The notes under the pieces are model-generated. The model was given only the letters and a program-made list of their open reading frames with translations, searched no databases and was not told where the DNA came from. Position numbers and translations under genes: made by a program. DNA of 23,695 nucleotides from Bacteroidales bacterium UBA6360 (lineage in GTDB: Bacteria > Bacteroidota > Bacteroidia > Bacteroidales > UBA932), in assembly GCA_002440085.1 (NCBI GenBank), contig DJRM01000098.1:5715-29409 (forward strand). The letters are read 5' to 3'. Positions 16,719-23,561 of this stretch are shown here, piece by piece; position 1 is the first letter of the stretch, and each line of letters opens with the position of its first letter.

Positions 16719-18794
16719 TCACTTCTCGACGGAGCCCACAAACATCTCGACGAACTCCGGATATGATTTGGAGACACAACTCTCATCGTCAATCTCAACA
16801 GGAGCATCGGCACCGAGAGAAGCCACCTTGAGAGCCATCACCATGCGGTGATCGTGGTGCGAACTGTATTTGCCGCCGCTGAGAAGCTTCCCGTTCAAAA
16901 GCCTCCACGCGAGCGAGTGACCGGTGACGACAAGCGCATCAGCAGCTTCGTCAATCACGGCCTCGACACCCATCTTCGTCAGCATCTCAACGATTGCGGC
17001 CGCACGGTCACTCTCCTTGTTGCGCAGGCGGCTGACGCCATAGAGCCGGCTCTTTCCCTGGCAGAATGCCGCAAGGACGGACGCGCACGGGAAGAGGTCG
17101 GGGCAATGAGAAGCATCGGCCTCGAAGGCGAGCAGAGGTGACTGCTGGACGTGGATTTCGCCCTCGTCTCCGTCAAGCTGCGTGATGCTTGCGCCGGCGG
17201 CCATCAGGATGTCCATTATGGCGATGTCGGCCTGGAGTGAGTTGGTGCTGAGTCCGTCTATGCAGGCCTTCCCGAAGACTGAAGCGGCAACCATAACAGG
17301 AACCGCCGCGCTCCAGTCCCCCTCGATGTCAAAGTCGGCCGCCGTGTATTTCTGGCCTTCGCGGACCTTGAATATCATCTCGGTGCAGAGTGACCAGTCG
17401 CCGTCGGACTCCATGAAGTCACGCCCTCCGAGCATTTCGTTGGAAATCTTGACTCCGAACCTCTTGAGGACTTCGGCTGTCATGAATGTGTATGGAATGC
17501 TCTTGGGATTCTCGACAAGCAGGGTCATGTTTCGGTTCACAAGCGGCATGGCCATCAGAAGACCGGAAATCAGCTGCGAGCCGTTCTCTCCGGAAACTTC
17601 AGCCTTAAGCTCCGAAATATGCCCTTCGACGCTTATCGGAAGTTTCTCGTCATTGTCCTTGACCTTAACCCCCATTCCGGTCATTATTTCGTTCACGCCG
17701 GCAAGACGACGGCCTGCAAGGGTCTTCTCTCCCTCGATGCGCACCGCCTGCCCGTCAGAGAGTTCCGCAGAAAGAGGAATCATGAGCCGTGCAAGAAGCC
17801 CGGATTCCCCGACGTTGAGACTTTCGAGTTCAGGCAGGCAGCCCTCCTTTGCGGCGATTCCCGTTATCACGAGATTTGTCTCGTCCCCGGCGGTTTCTCG
17901 CAGTACCTTGGCACCGAGAACTTCGGCGACACGAAGCGCAGATTCGGAATCCTCGCACTGGGTGTAGTTACGCAGGCGCGACGTGCCCTCGGCGAGAGAG
18001 GCTGCAATCACTGCCCTCTGCACAAAACTCTTTGATGACGGTGCCACGACATCAGCGTCGAAGAATGGCAGCTTGCCATAGAGTCTTTCCGACATTTCGG
18101 AAGCGGTCTGCTGACCCGGAGCGGCGGTTTCATTTTCGTTGAGGGCGGCATACGTGAATGGTGCGCCCTTCTTGAGGCATTCCATCCTTGAAGTCCTGCC
18201 TTTCTCGCCCATGCAGAAAGCTATGAGACGGCCTTCAGTGGTCTCCGGAGCCGGTGTCGTGTGTCGGCCGGTCTGAGGCGGAGCGAGAACCGATGGGTCA
18301 TCGTAGAGGGAAAGGACACGGGCAGTGTCTTCTTCGGAATTTGCGGTCGTCGCAATCTTTACTATGTCAGCGCCATGGTAGACGCATTTCTCGACGACAG
18401 CCTTGAGCGCTTCGACAGAATCGGTGCCGGTGAAGTCATGGAATGAACGAATCAGAAGCGTGCCGTTGTCCGTGCAGGCGGCCTTAATCCTCTTGACATT
18501 CTCTTTCGGAGCCTCGATTTCAAGGTCGGCGTATGAGGCACCTGCCTTGATGGCAGCGACAAGACGCTTCTCGCAGAGAGAGGCCACGGCTACCGGACTC
18601 ATCTCAGGATGTTTCCTCGCTGTCTCGGAAATCCGGCAGGTTGCAACTAGCGGAATGTCGGCCGTCGAGAAGAGCTCGTCAATTTCGTCTTCGGTGACAT
18701 CGCAGCTGTCAAGCCTTATTTCTGCCATCTGGCATTCGTCAAGAGCAGCCAGCAAGCCATCGGCGTTCTTGTCTTTCAATACTGTACAAATCAT
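16719..18794 (-). CDS. aroDA: bifunctional 3-dehydroquinate dehydratase (type I) / EPSP synthase
   Basis: This 691-aa fusion covers two non-adjacent steps of the shikimate pathway. Residues 1 to about 238 are a type I (Schiff-base) dehydroquinase, AroD: EIRLDS near the start, catalytic His119 in RSFHDF, Lys146 in DIVKIA, and the APGQ loop at 225-228. Residues from about 240 to 691 are EPSP synthase, AroA: APSSKSFVQR (251-260, with the conserved Lys255), NVGESGLLARL (327-337), SGENGSQLISGLL, SSHHDHRMVMALK (644-656) and SKSYPEF (675-681). Both halves look intact. The gene is preceded by aroB and followed by aroC on the same strand, so the operon carries AroB, AroD, AroA and AroC activities; shikimate dehydrogenase and shikimate kinase must lie elsewhere. 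Repeat copy B ends about 10 nt before its ATG. Confidence 0.95.
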   Translation of the reverse strand: MICTVLKDKNADGLLAALDECQMAEIRLDSCDVTEDEIDELFSTADIPLVATCRISETARKHPEMSPVAVASLCEKRLVAAIKAGASYADLEIEAPKENVKRIKAACTDNGTLLIRSFHDFTGTDSVEALKAVVEKCVYHGADIVKIATTANSEEDTARVLSLYDDPSVLAPPQTGRHTTPAPETTEGRLIAFCMGEKGRTSRMECLKKGAPFTYAALNENETAAPGQQTASEMSERLYGKLPFFDADVVAPSSKSFVQRAVIAASLAEGTSRLRNYTQCEDSESALRVAEVLGAKVLRETAGDETNLVITGIAAKEGCLPELESLNVGESGLLARLMIPLSAELSDGQAVRIEGEKTLAGRRLAGVNEIMTGMGVKVKDNDEKLPISVEGHISELKAEVSGENGSQLISGLLMAMPLVNRNMTLLVENPKSIPYTFMTAEVLKRFGVKISNEMLGGRDFMESDGDWSLCTEMIFKVREGQKYTAADFDIEGDWSAAVPVMVAASVFGKACIDGLSTNSLQADIAIMDILMAAGASITQLDGDEGEIHVQQSPLLAFEADASHCPDLFPCASVLAAFCQGKSRLYGVSRLRNKESDRAAAIVEMLTKMGVEAVIDEAADALVVTGHSLAWRLLNGKLLSGGKYSSHHDHRMVMALKVASLGADAPVEIDDESCVSKSYPEFVEMFVGSVEK

Positions 18795-18802
18795 ATTGTT
18801 TT

Positions 18803-18920
18803 TGGTTTCTTTTTGGTATATATTTATCTTTTCATCGGTCGAGTACTCCAGTACACTCCCTCTTTAAAAATAAATCTATCCTCAAAAATAACCTCAAAAA
18901 CCTGAGGCTATTCTTCTTTG
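18803..18920 (-). repeat. MITE-like intergenic repeat, copy B (aroB-aroDA gap)
   Basis: Read on the minus strand this gives a GCCTCAG start, then a stretch of about 25 nt around GAGGATAGATTTATTTT identical to copy A, then the core AGAGGGAGTGTACTGGAG and CGACCGATGA shared with copies A and C. In the central inverted repeat the spacer has lost one base (TGTAC-TGGA-GTAC), yet the GTAC arms are kept. The outer right half and a clear terminal inverted repeat are missing, so this copy is truncated or decayed. It takes up most of the 162-nt gap between aroB and aroDA and lies in the sense direction. Confidence 0.72.
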
Positions 18921-18956
18921 TTTATAATATTCTTTTTCTTCGATCCTCGTATACAA

Positions 18957-20138
18957 TCAAGGTTCTTCCGTCAGTGACATCACGTCTAATTTTACAGTTT
19001 TAACGGAGCCTATCCCGGTAGGGAGGATAAAGTTTATCTTGTTGCCTTCGGCCTTTTTGTCCTTGGACATGGCTTCGGACATTTCTTTCAAGGTGTATGG
19101 GCAGCCCGTGGGGAGACCAATCGCTGCAAAGTCTCTTTCAAGACGGGCGCTCAGGCCTTTTTCACAGACGAACGGCTGTCCATCTTTGTCCGTGACCTTG
19201 CCGGAAAGGGATTCTGCGAGACGTGCGGCCAAGATGATGCCGACGGAAACGGCCTCACCGTGGGACCGGCTGCCGTTGGAGAGCTTCTCTATGGCGTGGG
19301 CGAAAGTGTGACCGAGATTGAGCACCCTGCGAAGACCATGCTCTTCCGGATCCTGTTCCACTATGGAAGCCTTTATTTCCGCGGCAAGGGCGGCAAGGTC
19401 TCCTATTTCAGGAATTGGATGACTGCCGTCTGTTTCTGTCGGGAAGTCCGCGCTGGAATCATTCTTGGAGCCATTTGTGGTGTCATTTATGGAGCCATTC
19501 ATGGAGCCTCGCCAAGCCGTCAGGCGCCCGACAGCGTCGTCGTAAGCGACGGCATCGGCGATGATGAAAGTCTTCAGTAGTTCGGCGACTCCGGAAAGGA
19601 AGGCACGTTGCGGAAGAGTCTTCAGAGGCTTATTATATATATAGGTAAACTCCGGCTGACGGATTATCCCAACCATGTTCTTGTAGGAGTGGAAGTTGAC
19701 CCCGTTCTTGCCTCCGATTGCGGCATCGACCTGCGCGAGGAGGGTCGTCGGGACAAAGGCGAAGCGGACACCTCTTTTATATATGGAGGCGGCAAAGCCG
19801 GCCAGGTCAGTGGTTATGCCCCCGCCTATGCCGAGAACAAGGACACTTCGGTCGGCTCCGGCAGCGAGCATTTCCCCAATGACCGACTCGACCGTCGCCA
19901 TTGTCTTATTCCCTTCAGTGGCATCTATAAGGCTGGTCCCGAGCAACTTGCCCTGCGCAGATGGTTTGTCGCCCGAATCGGCGCATCCCCCGCGCAGCCT
20001 CTCCGCCACAGGCCTTCCCACCTGCTCCCACACATTGCGATCGCAGACAAGCCAGACCGTCCCGAAGTCTTCCAACAACGGGAAAAGCGGTTCGATACTC
20101 TCCGCGCGCACTGTTCTGCACTTCACATTTTCGTTCAT
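18957..20138 (-). CDS. aroB: 3-dehydroquinate synthase
   Basis: This protein has 393 aa from the ATG at 20138 (MNENVKCRTVR). The frame can be extended to a TTG at 20183, but the ATG has a GGAAGG about 10 nt upstream and gives a normal N-terminus. It makes 3-dehydroquinate from DAHP with NAD and a divalent metal. Motifs seen: GIGGGITTDLAGF (NAD site), PTTLLAQVDAAIGGKNGVN, GVAELLKTF with the metal-binding Glu, and the metal-binding His residues in LNLGHTFAHAIE and SRSHGEAVSVG. An unusual feature is an extra low-complexity loop (MNGSINDTTNGSKNDS) encoded by a 12-bp degenerate tandem repeat, placed between GVAELLKTF and EIKASIVEQD. It is the first gene of the aro operon and is transcribed divergently from the tRNA-Leu. 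Confidence 0.96.
   Translation of the reverse strand: MNENVKCRTVRAESIEPLFPLLEDFGTVWLVCDRNVWEQVGRPVAERLRGGCADSGDKPSAQGKLLGTSLIDATEGNKTMATVESVIGEMLAAGADRSVLVLGIGGGITTDLAGFAASIYKRGVRFAFVPTTLLAQVDAAIGGKNGVNFHSYKNMVGIIRQPEFTYIYNKPLKTLPQRAFLSGVAELLKTFIIADAVAYDDAVGRLTAWRGSMNGSINDTTNGSKNDSSADFPTETDGSHPIPEIGDLAALAAEIKASIVEQDPEEHGLRRVLNLGHTFAHAIEKLSNGSRSHGEAVSVGIILAARLAESLSGKVTDKDGQPFVCEKGLSARLERDFAAIGLPTGCPYTLKEMSEAMSKDKKAEGNKINFILPTGIGSVKTVKLDVMSLTEEP
19455..19508 (-). repeat. 12-bp in-frame tandem repeat inside aroB
   Basis: The plus strand reads about 4.5 units of the consensus GGAGCCATTYRT (GGAATCATTCTT, GGAGCCATTTGT, GGTGTCATTTAT, GGAGCCATTCAT, GGAGCC). On the coding strand each unit gives a four-residue block of the form (M/I/T/K)N(G/D)(S/T). 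A unit of 12 bp keeps the reading frame when copies are gained or lost. The surrounding sequence suggests a surface loop of AroB that is absent from standard family members. Confidence 0.75.
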
Positions 20139-20215
20139 TTGTCGATACCTTCCGGACACAACGACCTTTCTTCCGGAAACCAACCGGCAAATTTAGATTC
20201 TGTTTTATTCTTTTA

Positions 20216-20223
20216 CAAATATA
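20216..20223 (-). promoter_or_regulatory. putative -7 element for aroB
   Basis: On the minus strand TATATTTG fits TAnnTTTG exactly and lies about 78 nt upstream of the aroB ATG. The expected -33 position holds TTA, not TTG, so the match is partial. It overlaps the upstream part of the divergent tRNA promoter. Confidence 0.45.
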
Positions 20224-20232
20224 ATTTCAGAT

Positions 20233-20263
20233 TTTGCGGTATCATAAGTTTTTTCTACCTTTG
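20233..20263 (+). promoter_or_regulatory. Bacteroidota-type promoter for tRNA-Leu
   Basis: TTTG (20233-20236), a 19-nt spacer and TACCTTTG (20256-20263) match the Bacteroidota consensus in full. Transcription would start near 20270, about 80 nt upstream of the mature tRNA end at 20350, so a 5' leader must be removed by RNase P. Confidence 0.7.
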
Positions 20264-20349
20264 CAGTCCTTTCACGGAAGGAGTCTATCGACGCGCAGTT
20301 ACGAAAGTTATGGTGCACGCGCACGAACTCTGACAACGCGCACACAATT

Positions 20350-20431
20350 GCCCGGATGGCGGAATCGGTAGACGCGCTGGTCTCAAACACCAGTGCCGCA
20401 AGGCATGCCGGTTCGATCCCGGCTCCGGGTA
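20350..20431 (+). tRNA. tRNA-Leu (anticodon CAA)
   Basis: This is a full cloverleaf with a long variable arm. The acceptor stem GCCCGGA pairs with TCCGGGT (one G-T wobble at the end) and the discriminator base is A. The anticodon stem CTGGT/ACCAG encloses loop CTCAAAC with anticodon CAA. The variable arm is GCC-GCAA-GGC, and the T-arm GCCGG/CCGGC encloses TTCGATC. CCA is not encoded. The CAA anticodon and class II variable arm together identify leucine. Confidence 0.96.
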
Positions 20432-20480
20432 CACAAAAAAGGCTCTGGCAAACGACTGATTGCCAGAGCCTTTTTTGTGT
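20431..20480 (+). terminator. intrinsic terminator after tRNA-Leu
   Basis: A perfect 20-bp inverted repeat (20431-20450 with 20461-20480) surrounds a 10-nt loop. The GGCTCTGGCA/TGCCAGAGCC stem is flanked by an A-run on the left and a T-run on the right, so it can stop transcription from either side. The first base overlaps the tRNA discriminator position. Confidence 0.92.
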
Positions 20481-20562
20481 AACAATGACGCGCTCAACCT
20501 CAGTTCCACGTACCGATGCCGACCTCATATAAAAAACGCCCAAATGAGCAACGTCCCACAAA

Positions 20563-20593
20563 TTTGTAAATTAGGCAAAAACCATTAAATTTG
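20563..20593 (+). promoter_or_regulatory. Bacteroidota-type promoter for the DUF4143 ATPase
   Basis: TTTG (20563-20566), a 19-nt spacer and TAAATTTG (20586-20593) give a full consensus match. Transcription should begin close to 20599, which leaves a leader of about 47 nt before the ATG at 20646. Confidence 0.7.
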
Positions 20594-20598
20594 TGACA

Positions 20599-20632
20599 CC
20601 GTTCCCGATTTTCTCGATAAATTCGGGAACGG
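20599..20632 (+). promoter_or_regulatory. 5'-terminal hairpin next to the ribosome binding site
   Basis: CCGTTCCCGA (20599-20608) and TCGGGAACGG (20623-20632) form a perfect 10-bp stem with a 14-nt loop. The stem begins about where transcription should start, and its last bases overlap the Shine-Dalgarno GGAGG (20631-20635) of the ATPase gene. It could stabilise the mRNA or limit translation; there is no U-run after it. Confidence 0.6.
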
Positions 20633-20645
20633 AGGAATAAATTTA

Positions 20646-21791
20646 ATGGATATGTACAAGCGCATCTTCAACATCGAGCAACAGCTTGACGAGGCAATGT
20701 TCCTCTTCGGAGCACGCCAAGTCGGGAAATCAACTCTTCTAAAGGAACGTTTCCCAGAGGCAGAATATTATGATCTTCTGATTCCATCTGTGAGAAAACG
20801 CTTCAAACGGGACCCTGAAATTTTCAAAGAAGCTCTTTCGGCAAAGCCGCAGGGGACACTGGTAATTGTCGATGAGATACAGAAAGTTCCGGAGTTGCTG
20901 GATCTTGTTCATTGGCTGATGGTGAACAAGGGGCTTCGTTTCATACTCAGTGGTTCCAGTGCAAGAAAACTGAAACGCACTGGTGCCAACACCCTTGGAG
21001 GGAGAGCGGAACCACGGACATTGTTTCCCCTCGTATGGCCAGAAGTTACTGATTTTCAAATAGACCGGGCTGTACAGAACGGAATGATCCCACGACATTA
21101 CATGATTGAGGATGCAACTGACAGACTGGAAGCATACGTTGATATCTACATAAAGGAGGTAATTCAAGAAGAGGCCGCAGTCCAGGACATAGATTCATTT
21201 GAGCGATTCATGGAAGTGGCAGCCATTTCCGACGGTGAAATGCTGAACTACTCAAACATTGCCACCGACTGTGAAGTCTCCGCAAAAACAGTCAAGTCCT
21301 ATTTTAACATACTGAAAGACACAATGCTTGGCTATGAGATACCAGCATACACAAAAGTCGTCAAAAGGAAAGTCGTTCAGTCTCCCAAATTCTATTATTT
21401 TGATGTGGGACTCGCTAATTTTCTTATGGGGAGACACTCTCTGAAACGCGGCACTGACGATTACGGCCACGCATTCGAGCATTTTATCATGCAGGAAATC
21501 ATCGCCTACAGAGGTTACTTCAAAAGACGGGAGACCATTTCATATTGGCACACTTACAACGGCAATGAGGTTGATGCCGTCATTGGCGACGCGAAGGTCG
21601 CGATCGAAATAAAATCCAGCGAAATAGTCAAGACAAAACACAAGACCGGGCTGAAAGCATTCAAGGAAGAACACCCGGACTGCCGACTGATTCTCGTCTC
21701 CTTAGATCCGATTACCAGAGTCTCAAAGGACAAGGAACTTGTCTATGCGACCGATTTTCTCAGAATGCTATGGAACGGAGAGATTTTTTGA
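20646..21791 (+). CDS. AAA ATPase with DUF4143 (nuclease-like) C-terminal domain
   Basis: This 381-aa protein belongs to the large AAA_14/DUF4143 family common in Bacteroidales and archaea. The N-terminal ATPase has Walker A GARQVGKST (22-30), Walker B TLVIVDEIQ (71-79), sensor LSGSSARKL (101-109) and GGRAEP (119-124). A helical, winged-helix-like part (about 185-235; SNIATDCEVSAKTVKSYF) follows. The C-terminal DUF4143 region has GNEVDAVIGDAKVAIEIKSS (Asp310, Glu321, Lys323), laid out like a PD-(D/E)xK nuclease fold. The start is supported by GGAGG 11 nt upstream and a good promoter. Its cellular job is not established; such genes are often mobile and near toxin-antitoxin loci. The 3' end overlaps the frame of a decayed antitoxin by 22 nt. 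Confidence 0.92.
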   Translation: MDMYKRIFNIEQQLDEAMFLFGARQVGKSTLLKERFPEAEYYDLLIPSVRKRFKRDPEIFKEALSAKPQGTLVIVDEIQKVPELLDLVHWLMVNKGLRFILSGSSARKLKRTGANTLGGRAEPRTLFPLVWPEVTDFQIDRAVQNGMIPRHYMIEDATDRLEAYVDIYIKEVIQEEAAVQDIDSFERFMEVAAISDGEMLNYSNIATDCEVSAKTVKSYFNILKDTMLGYEIPAYTKVVKRKVVQSPKFYYFDVGLANFLMGRHSLKRGTDDYGHAFEHFIMQEIIAYRGYFKRRETISYWHTYNGNEVDAVIGDAKVAIEIKSSEIVKTKHKTGLKAFKEEHPDCRLILVSLDPITRVSKDKELVYATDFLRMLWNGEIF

Positions 21792-22018
21792 AAACTACAA
21801 CACATACATACCCCAATGCAATCACCGTGTTCATGAAGACGATCGTGCGCGAAAGACGTATACCCTTTGAAATCAAGGCGTCAGGCAAGGAACAGATTAA
21901 CAGGGACGCGTGGGCTGCATTTTTAGGCCTGAGGAAACAGGCAGCTGCCGCAGGTGTTCAGGATCTTTCGCTCGATGAAATCAATGCCGAGATACAGGAG
22001 ACAAGAAATGAGCGATAA
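21770..22018 (+). pseudogene. RelB/DinJ-type antitoxin remnant lacking its N-terminus
   Basis: The open frame gives 82 aa. From about residue 14 it reads YPNAITVFMKTIVRERRIPFEI, which matches the middle of RelB/DinJ antitoxins, and it ends with LSLDEINAEIQETRNER, their usual toxin-binding tail. The N-terminal DNA-binding ribbon (about 25-30 residues with a RID/RMD motif) that should precede this is absent. In its place the frame overlaps the end of the ATPase gene and has no ribosome binding site. I read this as a 5'-truncated antitoxin rather than a working one. A short protein without DNA-binding ability could still be made from 21770 or from the internal ATG at 21833. Confidence 0.65.
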
Positions 22019-22095
22019 ACATCAAGCATTTCCCTGTCAAACCATTTATTGTAACCCCGGCGGAAATGGTAGCCATACTGGAGGTATCGCTGTAA
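22015..22095 (+). pseudogene. C-terminal fragment of a PIN-domain toxin
   Basis: A second frame overlapping the last 4 nt of the antitoxin remnant reads NIKHFPVKPFIVTPAEMVAIL before a stop at 22095. This resembles the end of PIN (VapC-like) toxins, where a TRN.KHF-type strand is followed by TPEEFL. Only about 25 codons remain, there is no start codon, and a TGA lies just upstream in this frame. Together with the antitoxin remnant it suggests that a toxin-antitoxin operon lost both its front end and most of the toxin. The match is short, so this is a tentative call. Confidence 0.45.
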
Positions 22096-22205
22096 TTAGC
22101 CGTCCGTACAACCACTATCCCCATTGTAGCCTTGTGAAGACCGCCAATAAGGATCACATGGTATCCATGAATACTTTATCGAAACAGTGATTGTTGTAAT
22201 GCGGT

Positions 22206-22703
22206 TCAAAATATAGCAACGACACCTATGCCGTCATTGGTCGTCTTAAGATAGTAGATGAATTCTTTCTTGTTGGCTTTTATTCTGTCTATTTGAATAA
22301 ATAAGCCAACACATCCAACGATTGCTGTGATTGCACCTGCGCATAATAATCCGATACCACAATCAAAAGCGACATCACTTCGAGGATCAGCGTAATCATA
22401 GTCGAGACATAGTGGAATCAGAGACACGCAAGATACTCCCGCGCCAACCCATGCTATAGTGCTGTAAGTTTTGCTCTTTTGGGCATATTTTTTATTGGTT
22501 TTTAAATAGTTCAGATAAGTTGCCCATGCCCTTGGATTTTGCCTGATAGCATTTTCGTCAAACCTTATATTGTTCAGTCTATATGTATCATCTGTTTCCG
22601 CAGCAATCGCAGCATAGAGATATGGGTTATAATTACTGTTGTATTGCGCCTTGCTGACGAAACTTGCCGTCAATATAACTGTTATTAAAATTATCCGTTT
22701 CAT
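22206..22703 (-). CDS. hypothetical exported protein with two membrane segments
   Basis: This 165-aa protein has a clear signal peptide (MKRIILITVILTASFVSKAQ), then a mature N-terminal part with many Tyr and Asn residues. Two hydrophobic segments at about 80-99 and 114-137 are separated by an acidic Cys-containing loop (LCLDYDYADPRSDVAFDC). A charged segment, RIKANKKEFIYYLK, and a short hydrophobic tail follow. The general plan matches small uncharacterised envelope proteins of Bacteroidales; I recognise no domain. It is alone on the minus strand between two plus-strand units. No full promoter match was found upstream. Confidence 0.72.
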   Translation of the reverse strand: MKRIILITVILTASFVSKAQYNSNYNPYLYAAIAAETDDTYRLNNIRFDENAIRQNPRAWATYLNYLKTNKKYAQKSKTYSTIAWVGAGVSCVSLIPLCLDYDYADPRSDVAFDCGIGLLCAGAITAIVGCVGLFIQIDRIKANKKEFIYYLKTTNDGIGVVAIF

Positions 22704-23285
22704 ATCAACTCATGTGATATCGATTATAAACTGCTGGGAATCGTAGGGTATTCCCTATATTCCAATTCTTGTAACTATGAACTTAACATGTTCTGTCTTT
22801 ATAGACCACAGACCCCGAAATTTACCAGATTCCTATCCAAGGATAAAAGCCAAACACTTTCATCAATATGTCCGTCACCTTGCGATGACAGGGGCAAAGA
22901 TAGAAAATGTTTTTCGTTTTACGGGGCATTGCGTATTACAAAGTACGCTATAATCAAAACAATAAAGGCTATCTTCTCCGCTTCAAACTACCTTCAAAAA
23001 GTTCATCAACGGAATCAGTCCTTCACGACTCCGCTGAAGGATAGTATACCCTCCCCCCCAAAAAAAAGTGTGGAGCCGCTATTCGATGGGTCTGTATCTG
23101 TTTGGCATAGCCCGCCAATCCCAAAATTATATCAACTTTTAGGATTATAATCCCAAAATTCACATAAATGCAACGTCGGGCAGACCGCAATCGTCACTCC
23201 CGATAACTGGACTGAATGGCTGCTGTGATGTGATGCGTAAATTTCATCGGCGGTATTCGGAGAAATTTTGTATCTTTGCGAGTTG
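22704..23285 (+). other. gene-poor stretch
   Basis: About 580 nt with no gene I can support. Open frames here lack signal sequence, domains and ribosome binding sites. It contains a weak 7-bp hairpin (TCCTTCA/TGAAGGA, 23019-23041), a run of seven C followed by eight A (23053-23067), a 12-bp direct repeat AATCCCAAAATT (23117-23128 and 23149-23160) and a 12-bp palindrome GGATTATAATCC (23142-23153). The downstream end holds the putative exbB promoter. Confidence 0.6.
23271..23278 (+). promoter_or_regulatory. putative -7 element for the exbB-like gene
   Basis: TATCTTTG is an exact TAnnTTTG match; no good TTG lies 19-21 nt upstream, so only half of the promoter is convincing. Transcription would start near 23285, almost exactly at the left end of repeat copy C, which would make the repeat the 5' leader of the mRNA. 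Confidence 0.5.
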
Positions 23286-23522
23286 GAAACTTGAAAAAAA
23301 TAAACTGCCTCAGATTTGTCTTTTATTTTCGAGTATAGGTTTCTTTGGGAAGAGGGAGTGTACTGGAGGTACATGACCGATGAGAAAAGGAACACGGACC
23401 GAAAAGAACCTTTTCGATAAGTGAGAGCAGAAGCAAAGTTCACTTTGATTATGCCGAACGCAGAAAAGTGGCGTATGAAATACGAATGAAAAAGATGATG
23501 CAGGTTATTTTTTGAAGGTTTC
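23286..23522 (+). repeat. MITE-like intergenic repeat, copy C (exbB leader)
   Basis: This 237-bp element is the longest of the three copies. Its ends form a 27-bp imperfect terminal inverted repeat: 23286-23312 against the complement of 23496-23522 matches at 22 of 27 positions, starting GAAAC and including AAAAAATAA and CTGC. The central TGTAC-TGGAG-GTACA inverted repeat is at 23359-23373, followed by TGACCGATGAGAAAA as in copy A. About 80 nt in the right half (with TTTGATTATGCCGAACGCAG) are absent from copy A. No target-site duplication is evident. Confidence 0.82.
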
Positions 23523-23561
23523 ATATTTGGATTTTTGAAAAAATACTAAAATTTAAGGGAT

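Noticed and set aside
20350..20480. tRNA-Leu as an integration (att) site for a genomic island
   Set aside because: I found no second copy of the tRNA 3' end downstream and no integrase; a clean terminator follows directly.
22788..23150. 120-aa plus-strand open frame
   Set aside because: Irregular composition with Pro and Ser runs over homopolymers, no start signals, no recognisable family.
23132..23524. 130-aa minus-strand open frame before exbB
   Set aside because: It runs through repeat copy C and is shifted by one base relative to the matching frame in copy A, so the frame is not conserved; no ribosome site or domain.
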